NCBI RefSeq assembly: GCF_014648195.1 | Contig: NZ_BMQQ01000002.1 | Location: 108,377-172,376 of the forward strand | DNA length: 64,000 nucleotides | Reading direction: 5' to 3' | Source of the DNA: Streptomyces purpureus | GTDB lineage: Bacteria; Actinomycetota; Actinomycetes; Streptomycetales; Streptomycetaceae | Shown here: piece after piece, positions 36,445-43,557 of the stretch | Position numbering within the stretch: the first letter of the stretch is position 1 | How the letters are laid out: each line of letters begins with the position of its first letter | Translations under genes and position numbers: made by a program | Notes under the pieces: model-generated | Told to the model about the DNA's origin: nothing | What the model saw: only the letters and a program-made list of their open reading frames with translations | Database searches by the model: none

Positions 36445-37404
36445 TTGACCAGTTCCGCGCTGCCCGTGCCGCCCGAGGCGGACCGGATGCTCGCCCCCGA
36501 TCTGCTGGAGGGCGCCCAGACCATCGAGCTGACACCGGAGGAGTGCGACATCGCGTACTGGCTGCGCGCCGTACCGCAGGGCACGCTCCGCGGCGATCCG
36601 ATGGGCCGCACCGCCGGGGTGAGCGTGCCGGCGCACATGAAGGAGGACGGGCCGCTGCGCCAGGCGGTGATGCAGGAGCTCGCGTTCCGTTCGATGGCCG
36701 AGGAGAAGGCGGCCCGCGCCCTGACCCGGCTCGTCGCCTACGCCCCCGACCTCACCGGCATGGACTTCTTCACCACCCAGCTGATGGACGAGGCCCGGCA
36801 CGCCTACGCCTTCCGCGGCCATCTCCTCGAACTAGGCGTACCCGAGAGCGAGTTGGCGGCCACGATGGAGGAGCTGGCCGGGGCCGACCGGGAGGCGGTG
36901 CTGACCCCGCTGGAGGAGTTCGGACTCGACGTCATGGAGACCGGCCGGGACTACATCGGCGGTGTGGTCACGCTGACCGTGCTGGTCGAGGGGGTCCTCG
37001 CGCCCACGGCCGAACTGAGCGAGCGCAAATGGCGCCCTTTCGACCCGGCCGCCGCCGAGATCGAACGCGCCGCCGGAATCGACGAGATCCGGCACCTGTC
37101 CGTGGGCAGCACCATCGTCAGGCGCCATCTGCGGGCCCACCCCGAGGAGGCCGGGCGCCTCGCCGAACTCCTGGAGCGCGGCACCCGGCTGTGGGAACGC
37201 CTGCCCGTCGCCGAGCTGACCCACCGCCGGGAGCTGCTCTACCAGCAGGGTATGGAGCAGTACGGCGACCTCGTCGGCGACTACGAACTGTGGCCCGGGC
37301 GACGGCTCCTCGACACCACCGCCGAGGAGCGGATGGCGACCGCCGCCGAGTGGGCGCGGCGCACCCAGCGCTCCCGGCTCGCCTACATGGGTCTGGTCGG
37401 GTGA
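36445..37404 (+). CDS. VlmB-like ferritin-fold diiron oxidase
   Basis: A 319-residue all-helical protein with two ExxH pairs, Glu116/His119 ('MDEARHAY') and Glu214/His217 ('IDEIRHLS'), plus Glu86/87 and Glu182 in partner helices. This is a ribonucleotide-reductase-R2-like diiron site. Its size and neighbours match VlmB, which in valanimycin formation oxidises a hydrazine to the azoxy group with VlmO. The start is TTG 36445, with GGAAGGA at 36431-36437. There is no transit or membrane segment. Confidence 0.78.
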   Translation: MTSSALPVPPEADRMLAPDLLEGAQTIELTPEECDIAYWLRAVPQGTLRGDPMGRTAGVSVPAHMKEDGPLRQAVMQELAFRSMAEEKAARALTRLVAYAPDLTGMDFFTTQLMDEARHAYAFRGHLLELGVPESELAATMEELAGADREAVLTPLEEFGLDVMETGRDYIGGVVTLTVLVEGVLAPTAELSERKWRPFDPAAAEIERAAGIDEIRHLSVGSTIVRRHLRAHPEEAGRLAELLERGTRLWERLPVAELTHRRELLYQQGMEQYGDLVGDYELWPGRRLLDTTAEERMATAAEWARRTQRSRLAYMGLVG

Positions 37405-37447
37405 GCCGGTGACCGTGATCCCCCCGCACTCCGACTCCGGAGGACCC

Positions 37448-38488
37448 ATGGACACCACGGCAACCCATGATCCCGCGGCGATGGACGCGGACTTCCGTGA
37501 ACTGACCCGGCGCGTCCAGGCCGCCGGGCTGATGGACCGCCGTCCGCTGCGCTACGCCGGCCGGACCGCGCTGGTCTGGCTGATGAACGCGCTCGGCTGG
37601 GCCGGCCTGGCGCTCAGCCAGCGGACCTGGTGGCAGATCCTGCTGGCGGCCGGCTGGCTGGCGGTCTGGTCCTGCCAGCTCGCGTTCATCGTGCACGACG
37701 CGGGGCACCGGCAGGTCTCCCGCTCGCGGCGGGTCACCCGGGCTCTTGGCCTGCTCCACGGAAACCTTCTGCTGGGCGTCTCCTTCGGCTGGTGGGTGCA
37801 GCACCACACCCGCCACCACAACCACCCCAACCATCTGGAGCTCGATCCCGACATCCTGCGCCGGGTCGCGGTCTTCGCCCCCGAACAGGCCGAGCAGCGC
37901 ACCGGCTTCGCCCGCTTCCTCGCCCGCAACCAGCGCCATCTCTTCTTCCCGCTGCTGGGCCTGGAGGCGGTGGTGCTGCGGATCGCGGGCCTGATCGCCC
38001 TGCACCGGCGGGCCATCCGCCACCCCCTCCTCGAAGGCGGCCTGCTGGCCGCGCACGCCCTGCTGTATCTGACGGCGGTGTTCACCCTGCTACCGGTGGC
38101 GGACGCGCTGCTCTTCCTCGCCGTCCACCAGGTCCTGCTGGGCTACCTCCTCGGGCTCGGCTTCGCGGTGAACCACAAGGGCCTGCCCACCCGCACCGGC
38201 GACGAATGGAGCTGGCTGGAGCGGCAGGTCCTCACCGCGCGGACCATCCCCACCTGGCGGGTCGGCGACTTCTTCTACGGCGGCCTGAACTACCAGATCG
38301 AGCACCATCTCTTCCCCGGCATGCCGAGGTCGGCCCTGCGGCACGCGTACCCGCTGGTCCGCGACTTCTGCCGGGAGCGGTCGATCACGTACTGCGTCTC
38401 GGGGATCCGGGAGTCGTACGGCGACCTGGCCGAGCACCTCGGCTCCGCCGGCCGGCTCCTGCGGGACCGGCAGTCCACGGCCGCCTGA
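37448..38488 (+). CDS. Membrane fatty acid desaturase
   Basis: A 346-residue integral desaturase with three histidine boxes: HDAGH (83-87), HHTRHH (119-124) and QIEHH near residue 280. Hydrophobic hairpins lie around 45-80, 165-190 and 200-235. It should introduce a double bond into a fatty acyl chain or acyl-derived intermediate. In this cluster it may create the alkene seen in azoxyalkene products, or act on the precursor fatty acid. ATG 37448 has GGAGGA just upstream and was preferred over GTG 37409. Confidence 0.92.
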   Translation: MDTTATHDPAAMDADFRELTRRVQAAGLMDRRPLRYAGRTALVWLMNALGWAGLALSQRTWWQILLAAGWLAVWSCQLAFIVHDAGHRQVSRSRRVTRALGLLHGNLLLGVSFGWWVQHHTRHHNHPNHLELDPDILRRVAVFAPEQAEQRTGFARFLARNQRHLFFPLLGLEAVVLRIAGLIALHRRAIRHPLLEGGLLAAHALLYLTAVFTLLPVADALLFLAVHQVLLGYLLGLGFAVNHKGLPTRTGDEWSWLERQVLTARTIPTWRVGDFFYGGLNYQIEHHLFPGMPRSALRHAYPLVRDFCRERSITYCVSGIRESYGDLAEHLGSAGRLLRDRQSTAA

Positions 38489-38575
38489 ACCGGCCGTACC
38501 GAGCCCCCTGAACCGGACGGTGCCCAGCCCTACGGGCTCGCGGCCGAAGCCATCACTCAGACAGGACGGATCACC

Positions 38576-39709
38576 ATGAGATTCCTCGAACGTGAGCGCG
38601 CCACCCTGGAGAAGCTGCTGCCGGGTCTTGACGACGCCCTGCGGGCCGTACCGCTCATCACGCTGGAGAGCCCGGGCACCCCCGGCATCCGGCTCTTCCG
38701 CGAGGCCGGCGGCGCCGGGCTGCTCGTGCCGGCCTCCTCACAGGGGCGCGGCGCCACCGCCCTGGAGGCGCTGCGGGTGCAGCGCGCCCTGGGCAGCCGG
38801 TCGCCGTCGCTGGCGGTGGCGACCACCATGCACCACTTCTCGATGGCGACGCTGGTGGGCCTCGGCTCCGGCGGCGACGGCCTGGAGTGGATGCTCATCG
38901 AGGGGGTGGCCACCGGCGATCTATTGATGGCGTCCGGTTTCGCGGAGGGCAGGCGCGGCTCGGGCATCCTCTCGCCCAGCATGTCCGCCCGGGTCACGGC
39001 GGAGGGCGTAAGAATCAGTGGCGTCAAGCGCCCGTGCAGCCTGGCCCGTTCCATGGACCTGCTGACCGCGAGTGTGACCGTGCCCCGCCAGGACGGGCCG
39101 GGCGAGGAACTGGCCGTGGCGCTGATCCCGGCCGAGAGCGAAGGGCTGACCGTCAGTGACTTCTGGTCGAGCAGCTTCCTGGCCGGCGCGGAGAGCGACC
39201 AGGTCACCCTGGACGAGGTGCTCGTACCGGAGGAGCTGCTCGTGCGGACGGCGTCCCCGTCCGGGCAGCGGATGGACGCCGTGCAGACGGCCGGGTTCGT
39301 CTGGTTCGAACTGCTGATGACCGGCAGCTATCTGGGCGCCGCGAGCGGTCTTGTGGAGCGGGTGCTGCTCAACGACCGCGTACCGGAGCACGAGCGCGTC
39401 GGGCTGCTGATCGAGCTGGAGGGCGCGATGGCCGCGGCGGAGGGCATCGCCCGCCGGGTGGACGCCGAGGGACCCGACGAGGCGACGCTCGCCGACTCGC
39501 TGTACGTGCGCTACTGCGCCCAGGACGCCATCGCGCGGGTGGTGCCGCGCGCGGTGGAGCTTTCGGGCGGGCTGAACTTCATGGCGTCGGACGACGTCGG
39601 CCGCCTGGCCGCCAGCGCGGGCGGCCTGAGCCTGCACCCCCCGGCGCGCCCCCGGATGACCGGCCCGCTCGCGGCCCACCTGGCGGGGGATCCGCTGACG
39701 ATCGCCTGA
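38576..39709 (+). CDS. VlmH-like flavin-dependent alkylamine N-hydroxylase (acyl-CoA DH fold)
   Basis: A 377-residue protein with the acyl-CoA dehydrogenase fold: 'LFREAGGAGLLVPASSQG', 'MASGFAEGRRGSGILSPS', 'RISGVKRPCSLARSMDLL' and a helical C-terminus ('YCAQDAIARVVPRAVELSGG'). It lacks the catalytic Glu context of true dehydrogenases, and its size equals that of two-component monooxygenases such as isobutylamine N-hydroxylase VlmH. With the flavin reductase at 42954 it would hydroxylate an alkylamine nitrogen using reduced FAD/FMN and O2. A plain acyl-CoA dehydrogenase is the main alternative. ATG 38576 follows AGGA. Confidence 0.75.
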   Translation: MRFLERERATLEKLLPGLDDALRAVPLITLESPGTPGIRLFREAGGAGLLVPASSQGRGATALEALRVQRALGSRSPSLAVATTMHHFSMATLVGLGSGGDGLEWMLIEGVATGDLLMASGFAEGRRGSGILSPSMSARVTAEGVRISGVKRPCSLARSMDLLTASVTVPRQDGPGEELAVALIPAESEGLTVSDFWSSSFLAGAESDQVTLDEVLVPEELLVRTASPSGQRMDAVQTAGFVWFELLMTGSYLGAASGLVERVLLNDRVPEHERVGLLIELEGAMAAAEGIARRVDAEGPDEATLADSLYVRYCAQDAIARVVPRAVELSGGLNFMASDDVGRLAASAGGLSLHPPARPRMTGPLAAHLAGDPLTIA

Positions 39710-39887
39710 AGCGCCCGCCGGGCGGCGTACACGGGGCCGAACCGCAGGAAAGGCGGCCGAGGGACCGTCCCGAACAGCCCGCAGGAGCGGAGGTGTCAGG
39801 TCCTGCGCGGAACCACTCGCCGGTACGGCGACGTACGCCCTCACCGCCCGTCCGCCCGCACACACGCCCGCCCGCCGCCCCGGCGCC

Positions 39888-39909
39888 GTACGGCCGCCGT
39901 ACGGCCGCC
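39888..39909 (+). repeat. 11-bp tandem repeat (GTACGGCCGCC x2)
   Basis: Two perfect adjacent copies, 39888-39898 and 39899-39909, sit in the 268-base gap before the reductase gene, the longest gap inside the plus-strand cluster. It could mark a second promoter region; no regulator is indicated. Confidence 0.4.
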
Positions 39910-39977
39910 GTCGCCGGACCGGCCCCGCTCGGCTGCCGCCGACTCTTCTTGTCCGTGACCCGCGAGGGAGGAACCCC

Positions 39978-41156
39978 ATGTCCCCGTCCCCGTCCCCGTT
40001 TCCGCCCCCACTCCCCCACCGACCGCCCGTGTTACCTCTCTCCGTCGCCCTGGGCGGGCGCCGGCCGACTCTGCTGCTCACCGGCGGTGCCGGGGTGCTG
40101 GGCCGGGCGCTGATCGACGAGCTGGCGGCGGAGTACCGCATCGTCTGCCTCCGCCATCGCACCCCGCTCCAGGACCCCCGGGTCCAGGAGGTGGGCGCCG
40201 ATCTGCTCGCCCCCGGTCTGGGGCTGACCCCGGCCGTGTGGCGCCGGCTCGCCGCGGAGACCGACGTGGTGGTCCACTCCGCGGCGGCCACCAACTGGCG
40301 GGCCGAGCCCGCCGAGATCCGGCGCACCAACATCGAGGGCACGCGCGCGATGCTGGAGCTCGCCGAGGCCGCCGGAGCACCGCTCTACTACATGAGCACC
40401 GCTTTCGTCGCCAACCCGCCCTCTGCCGAGAACGCCGAACGGTTCCCCGGCGCCGCCGCCTACCTCGTCTCCAAGGCGGAGTGCGAGGAGGTGGTACGTG
40501 ACAGTGCGGTCCCGGCCGTGATCCTGCGGCCTTCGGTGGTGATGGGCGACTCCGCCACCGGGCACATCTCCGGGGCGCAGGGGCTCACCCGGGCGCTCGG
40601 CGCCATCGTCAAGGGGCAGGTGCCGGTGCTGCCCGGGGCGCCCGAGGCCCGGATCGACACCGTCCCGCAGGACGTCGTCGCGCGCGCCACGGGCGATCTC
40701 GTCCGGGGCGGGGTGACCGGCGGGGCGTACTGGCTGACCGCCGGGGAGCACGCGCTGTTCCAGCACGAAGTGGTTGAGACCTGCCTGGAGTTCGCCGAGC
40801 GGTACGGGCCGCGGCCGCACAAGCCGCGGATGATCCCGCTGGAGGCGGTGAACCGGCTGCTGCTGCCGCTGATCGACGGCGCCGGCTTCCCTGCCTCGCT
40901 GCGGCGACGGCTGCGGGACTACGCGGAGCTGCTCCTGGTCTTCCAGCGGGACCTGCCCCTGGGCACCTCCCTGGGCACTTCTCCCGGCGCACCGCCCGGC
41001 GCCGTGCTCGGCGGCGAGGCGGTCTCCCGGGACTTCCTGCGCCAGGCACTGGTGCGCAACCTGGAGTACTGGGCGGGGCGCCCGGGCGGTATGCGGACCC
41101 GGCGCGGGGCCGAGCCCCGGCCGGCCGCCACGGTCACGCGGGAGCTGGCGTCATGA
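39978..41156 (+). CDS. Thioester reductase/fatty acyl reductase-like NAD(P) protein
   Basis: A 392-residue extended SDR. The Rossmann motif is TGGAGVLG (35-42) and the catalytic pair is Tyr162-x3-Lys166 ('YLVSK'). Segments such as 'VVHSAAATNWRAEPAEIRRTNIEGT' (regions about 97-122) and 'PLYYMSTAFVANP' match NAD_binding_4 proteins (fatty acyl-CoA reductases and Lys2-type thioester reductase domains). It could reduce an acyl thioester to an aldehyde for the aminotransferase encoded next. Codon 19 (40032-40034) is TTA. GGGAGGAA precedes ATG 39978. The end overlaps the aminotransferase start (ATGA). Confidence 0.8.
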   Translation: MSPSPSPFPPPLPHRPPVLPLSVALGGRRPTLLLTGGAGVLGRALIDELAAEYRIVCLRHRTPLQDPRVQEVGADLLAPGLGLTPAVWRRLAAETDVVVHSAAATNWRAEPAEIRRTNIEGTRAMLELAEAAGAPLYYMSTAFVANPPSAENAERFPGAAAYLVSKAECEEVVRDSAVPAVILRPSVVMGDSATGHISGAQGLTRALGAIVKGQVPVLPGAPEARIDTVPQDVVARATGDLVRGGVTGGAYWLTAGEHALFQHEVVETCLEFAERYGPRPHKPRMIPLEAVNRLLLPLIDGAGFPASLRRRLRDYAELLLVFQRDLPLGTSLGTSPGAPPGAVLGGEAVSRDFLRQALVRNLEYWAGRPGGMRTRRGAEPRPAATVTRELAS

Positions 41157-42418
41157 GCACCGCGCTGCCCGCGCCGCGCACCCACGGCGCGGAGACCGTG
41201 GAGCTCTACCGCAGACACCTGGGCTCCGGCCGGGCCGTCCTCGGCGCCGTCCTCGGCGGAATGGTCGAGGTGGACTCCGAAGGGCCGTGGGTGCACACCC
41301 ATGACGGCCGCCGCTTCCTGGACTTCGGCGGGTACGGGGTGTTCATCCTGGGCCACCGCCACCCCTCGGTGGTCGCCGCCGTCCATGAGCAGCTGCACCG
41401 CCATCCGCTGGCCACCCGGGTGTTCCTGGAACCGGTCGCGGCCCGCGCGGCCCAGGTCCTCACCGCCCGTACGCCCCCCGGCCTCGATCTCGTCCACTTC
41501 GTCAACTCCGGGACCGAGGCGACCGAGGCGGCCCTGAAGCTCGCCCGCGCGCACGGCCGGAACGCCCTGATCAGCATGGAGAGCGGCTACCACGGCAAGA
41601 CGCTGGGGGCGCTCAGCGTCACCGCCAACCGGCTCTACCAGGACCCGTTCGCCCCGCTGCTGCCGGACACGGCGCACGTGCCGTACGGGGACGCCGGGGC
41701 GCTCGCGACGGCGCTCGCGGAGCGCCGCGGCCGGGCCTGCGTGATCCTCGAACCGGTCCAGGGGGAGGGCGGGGTGCGGATCCCGCCGCCCGGCTATCTC
41801 GCCGAGGTGTCCCGGCTGTGCCGACGGTACGGCGCGCTGCTCGTCGCGGACGAGGTGCAGACCGGTCTGGGCCGGCTCGGCACCTGGTGGGGTGTGGACG
41901 CCGAGCGTGTGGTGCCGGACATGATGCTCGTCGGCAAGGGCCTGAGCGGCGGGGTGGTGCCGGTCGCCGCGATGGTGGCGACGGAGGAGGTCTACCACCC
42001 CTTCTCCCGCGACCCTTATCTGCACACCTCCACCTTCGCGGCCTCACCGCTGGCCTGCGCGGCTGCCGTGGCGGCCGTCGAGGCGCTGGACGGCGAGGAC
42101 CATGTGACACGTGCCGCGGCACTGGGCGAGACGCTGCTCACCGGCGTCCGGGCCGTGTGCGCGCCGTACCTGAACGGCGGGCCGGTCCGGGAGGTCCGGG
42201 GCAGAGGACTGCTGATCGGTGTCGAATGCGCGCAGGAACAGGCGGTGGGCGAACTGGTCCTGGAGCTGATCGGCCGGGGTGTGCTGGTGAACCATTCGCT
42301 CAACGCCGGCCGGGTGCTGAGGCTCACCCCGCCCGCCGTCATCCGCGAGGCGGAGGTCCAGTTCTTCCTGGCCGCCTTCGCGCAGGCGCTGCGCACCGTC
42401 TCCGCGCGGCTGCGCTGA
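41153..42418 (+). CDS. Class III PLP-dependent aminotransferase
   Basis: A 421-residue class III aminotransferase. Landmarks are 'HFVNSGTEATEAALKLAR', 'MESGYHGKTLGALSVT', 'EPVQGEGGV', the cofactor-contacting 'DEVQTGLGR' and the Schiff-base Lys in 'LVGKGLSGG'. ATGA coupling to the reductase gene suggests the pair converts an acyl thioester to an aldehyde and then to a primary alkylamine, the substrate required by the N-hydroxylase. The true substrate is inferred. Confidence 0.93.
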   Translation: MSTALPAPRTHGAETVELYRRHLGSGRAVLGAVLGGMVEVDSEGPWVHTHDGRRFLDFGGYGVFILGHRHPSVVAAVHEQLHRHPLATRVFLEPVAARAAQVLTARTPPGLDLVHFVNSGTEATEAALKLARAHGRNALISMESGYHGKTLGALSVTANRLYQDPFAPLLPDTAHVPYGDAGALATALAERRGRACVILEPVQGEGGVRIPPPGYLAEVSRLCRRYGALLVADEVQTGLGRLGTWWGVDAERVVPDMMLVGKGLSGGVVPVAAMVATEEVYHPFSRDPYLHTSTFAASPLACAAAVAAVEALDGEDHVTRAAALGETLLTGVRAVCAPYLNGGPVREVRGRGLLIGVECAQEQAVGELVLELIGRGVLVNHSLNAGRVLRLTPPAVIREAEVQFFLAAFAQALRTVSARLR

Positions 42419-42496
42419 CGCTTCGTCTCCCCTTGTCCCGCCCGCATTCAACGCCGTCAACGCCGCCATCCACGCCGACCAGCCCTCGGAGGGCCG

Positions 42497-42961
42497 ATGC
42501 GCCATGTGACCGTGACTGTGACCGCTCCCGATCTGACCCCCGACGCCGCCTACCGCCGGATCTGCGACTTCGGCCGCTATCCCGAACTCACCGACACCGT
42601 ACGGAACGTGGTGGTGCACCCACCGCGGGCGGACGGCTCCACCGTGTCGGAGTGGACCGTCTCCTTCCGTGACGGTCTGATGCGCTGGACGGAGCGGGAC
42701 GTCTTCCATGAGCAGGAGCTGACGCTCTCCTTCGAGCAGCTCTCCGGCGACTTCGAGACCTTCGAGGGGTCGTGGCGGTGCGAGGCGGCCGGCGGCGGCA
42801 CGCTCGTCACCTTCGAGGCCGCCTTCGACCTGGGGATGCCGACGCTCGCCGCGATCCTCGACCCGGTCGCGGAGTCGACCTTGCGCAGCAATGTCGAGTG
42901 GATCCTGCGGGGGCTGCTCGGCGCGGTCACCGCGGAGCTCGCGGGCGCCGCACATGACTGA
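42497..42961 (+). CDS. SRPBCC (START-like) family protein
   Basis: A 154-residue polyketide-cyclase/START-fold protein: 'RHVTVTVTAPDLTPDAAYRRIC' at the N-terminus (first 22 residues), 'WTVSFRDGLMRWTERDVF' and the C-terminal helix 'ILDPVAESTLRSNVEWIL'. Such proteins bind hydrophobic ligands and may catalyse cyclisation or dehydration. Its step in this cluster is not obvious. ATG 42497 follows GGAGGG. The end overlaps the flavin reductase gene by 8 bases. Confidence 0.85.
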   Translation: MRHVTVTVTAPDLTPDAAYRRICDFGRYPELTDTVRNVVVHPPRADGSTVSEWTVSFRDGLMRWTERDVFHEQELTLSFEQLSGDFETFEGSWRCEAAGGGTLVTFEAAFDLGMPTLAAILDPVAESTLRSNVEWILRGLLGAVTAELAGAAHD

Positions 42962-43496
42962 CCTCGCCATCCCCTCGCCGCCGGAGCGGCTCCTGGCGGA
43001 GCCGGGGCCGGACACCGCCCGCTGCCTGGGTCTTTACGCCCAGCTGGTGGCCGGCGTCTCGGTGGTCACCGCGCAGGGCCCGGCGGGTCCCACCGGGATG
43101 ACGGTGTCGGCCCTGACGTCGCTGTCGGCCCGTCCGCCGCTTCTGCTGGCCTGTCTGCGCAGCGGTTCACGCACCCTTGAGGTGATCCGGGCCCAGGGCG
43201 CGTTCGCGGTCCATCTGCTGCGGCAGGAACAGCGTGAGCGGGCGGCCCGGTTCGCCGATCCGGCGGCCTCGTCCGCCGAGCGCTTCGCGGGCACACCGGT
43301 CCGCGCGGTGCTCGGCGTCCCGGTCTTCGACGACGCGCTGGCCTGGTCGGTGTGTCTGGTGGAGGACATACGCCGGTACGGCGACCACCACACGGTGGTG
43401 GGCCGGGTCGCCGCCGTCCAGGTGGGCACCGGCGCCCCGCTGCTCTGGCACAACCGGCGCTTCGGGTCGGTCGCGGCCCGGGAGCCTGCGGCGTGA
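42954..43496 (+). CDS. VlmR-like flavin reductase
   Basis: A 180-residue flavin reductase-like (DIM6/NTAB, FMN-binding split barrel) protein: 'VSVVTAQGPAGPTGMTVSA', 'SLSARPPLLLACLRSGS', 'FAVHLLRQEQ' and 'DHHTVVGRV'. It should supply reduced flavin to a two-component oxygenase, most likely the N-hydroxylase encoded at 38576, as VlmR does for VlmH. It overlaps the SRPBCC gene and is the last gene before a strong terminator. Confidence 0.9.
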   Translation: MTDLAIPSPPERLLAEPGPDTARCLGLYAQLVAGVSVVTAQGPAGPTGMTVSALTSLSARPPLLLACLRSGSRTLEVIRAQGAFAVHLLRQEQRERAARFADPAASSAERFAGTPVRAVLGVPVFDDALAWSVCLVEDIRRYGDHHTVVGRVAAVQVGTGAPLLWHNRRFGSVAAREPAA

Positions 43497-43505
43497 CACC
43501 CCGTA

Positions 43506-43541
43506 GGGGCGCGCAGTGTGACACCGCACACTGCGCGCCCC
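43506..43541. terminator. Strong bidirectional terminator at the cluster end
   Basis: A perfect 15-bp stem: GGGGCGCGCAGTGTG (43506-43520) pairs with 43527-43541 across ACACCG. It lies between the convergent flavin reductase and MMPL genes and can serve both. Confidence 0.85.
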
Positions 43542-43557
43542 CAATGCGCGTCACCCC

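Noticed and set aside
39888..39909. 11-bp tandem repeat as a PHO box
   Set aside because: The period matches, but the unit GTACGGCCGCC does not resemble the GTTCACC core.
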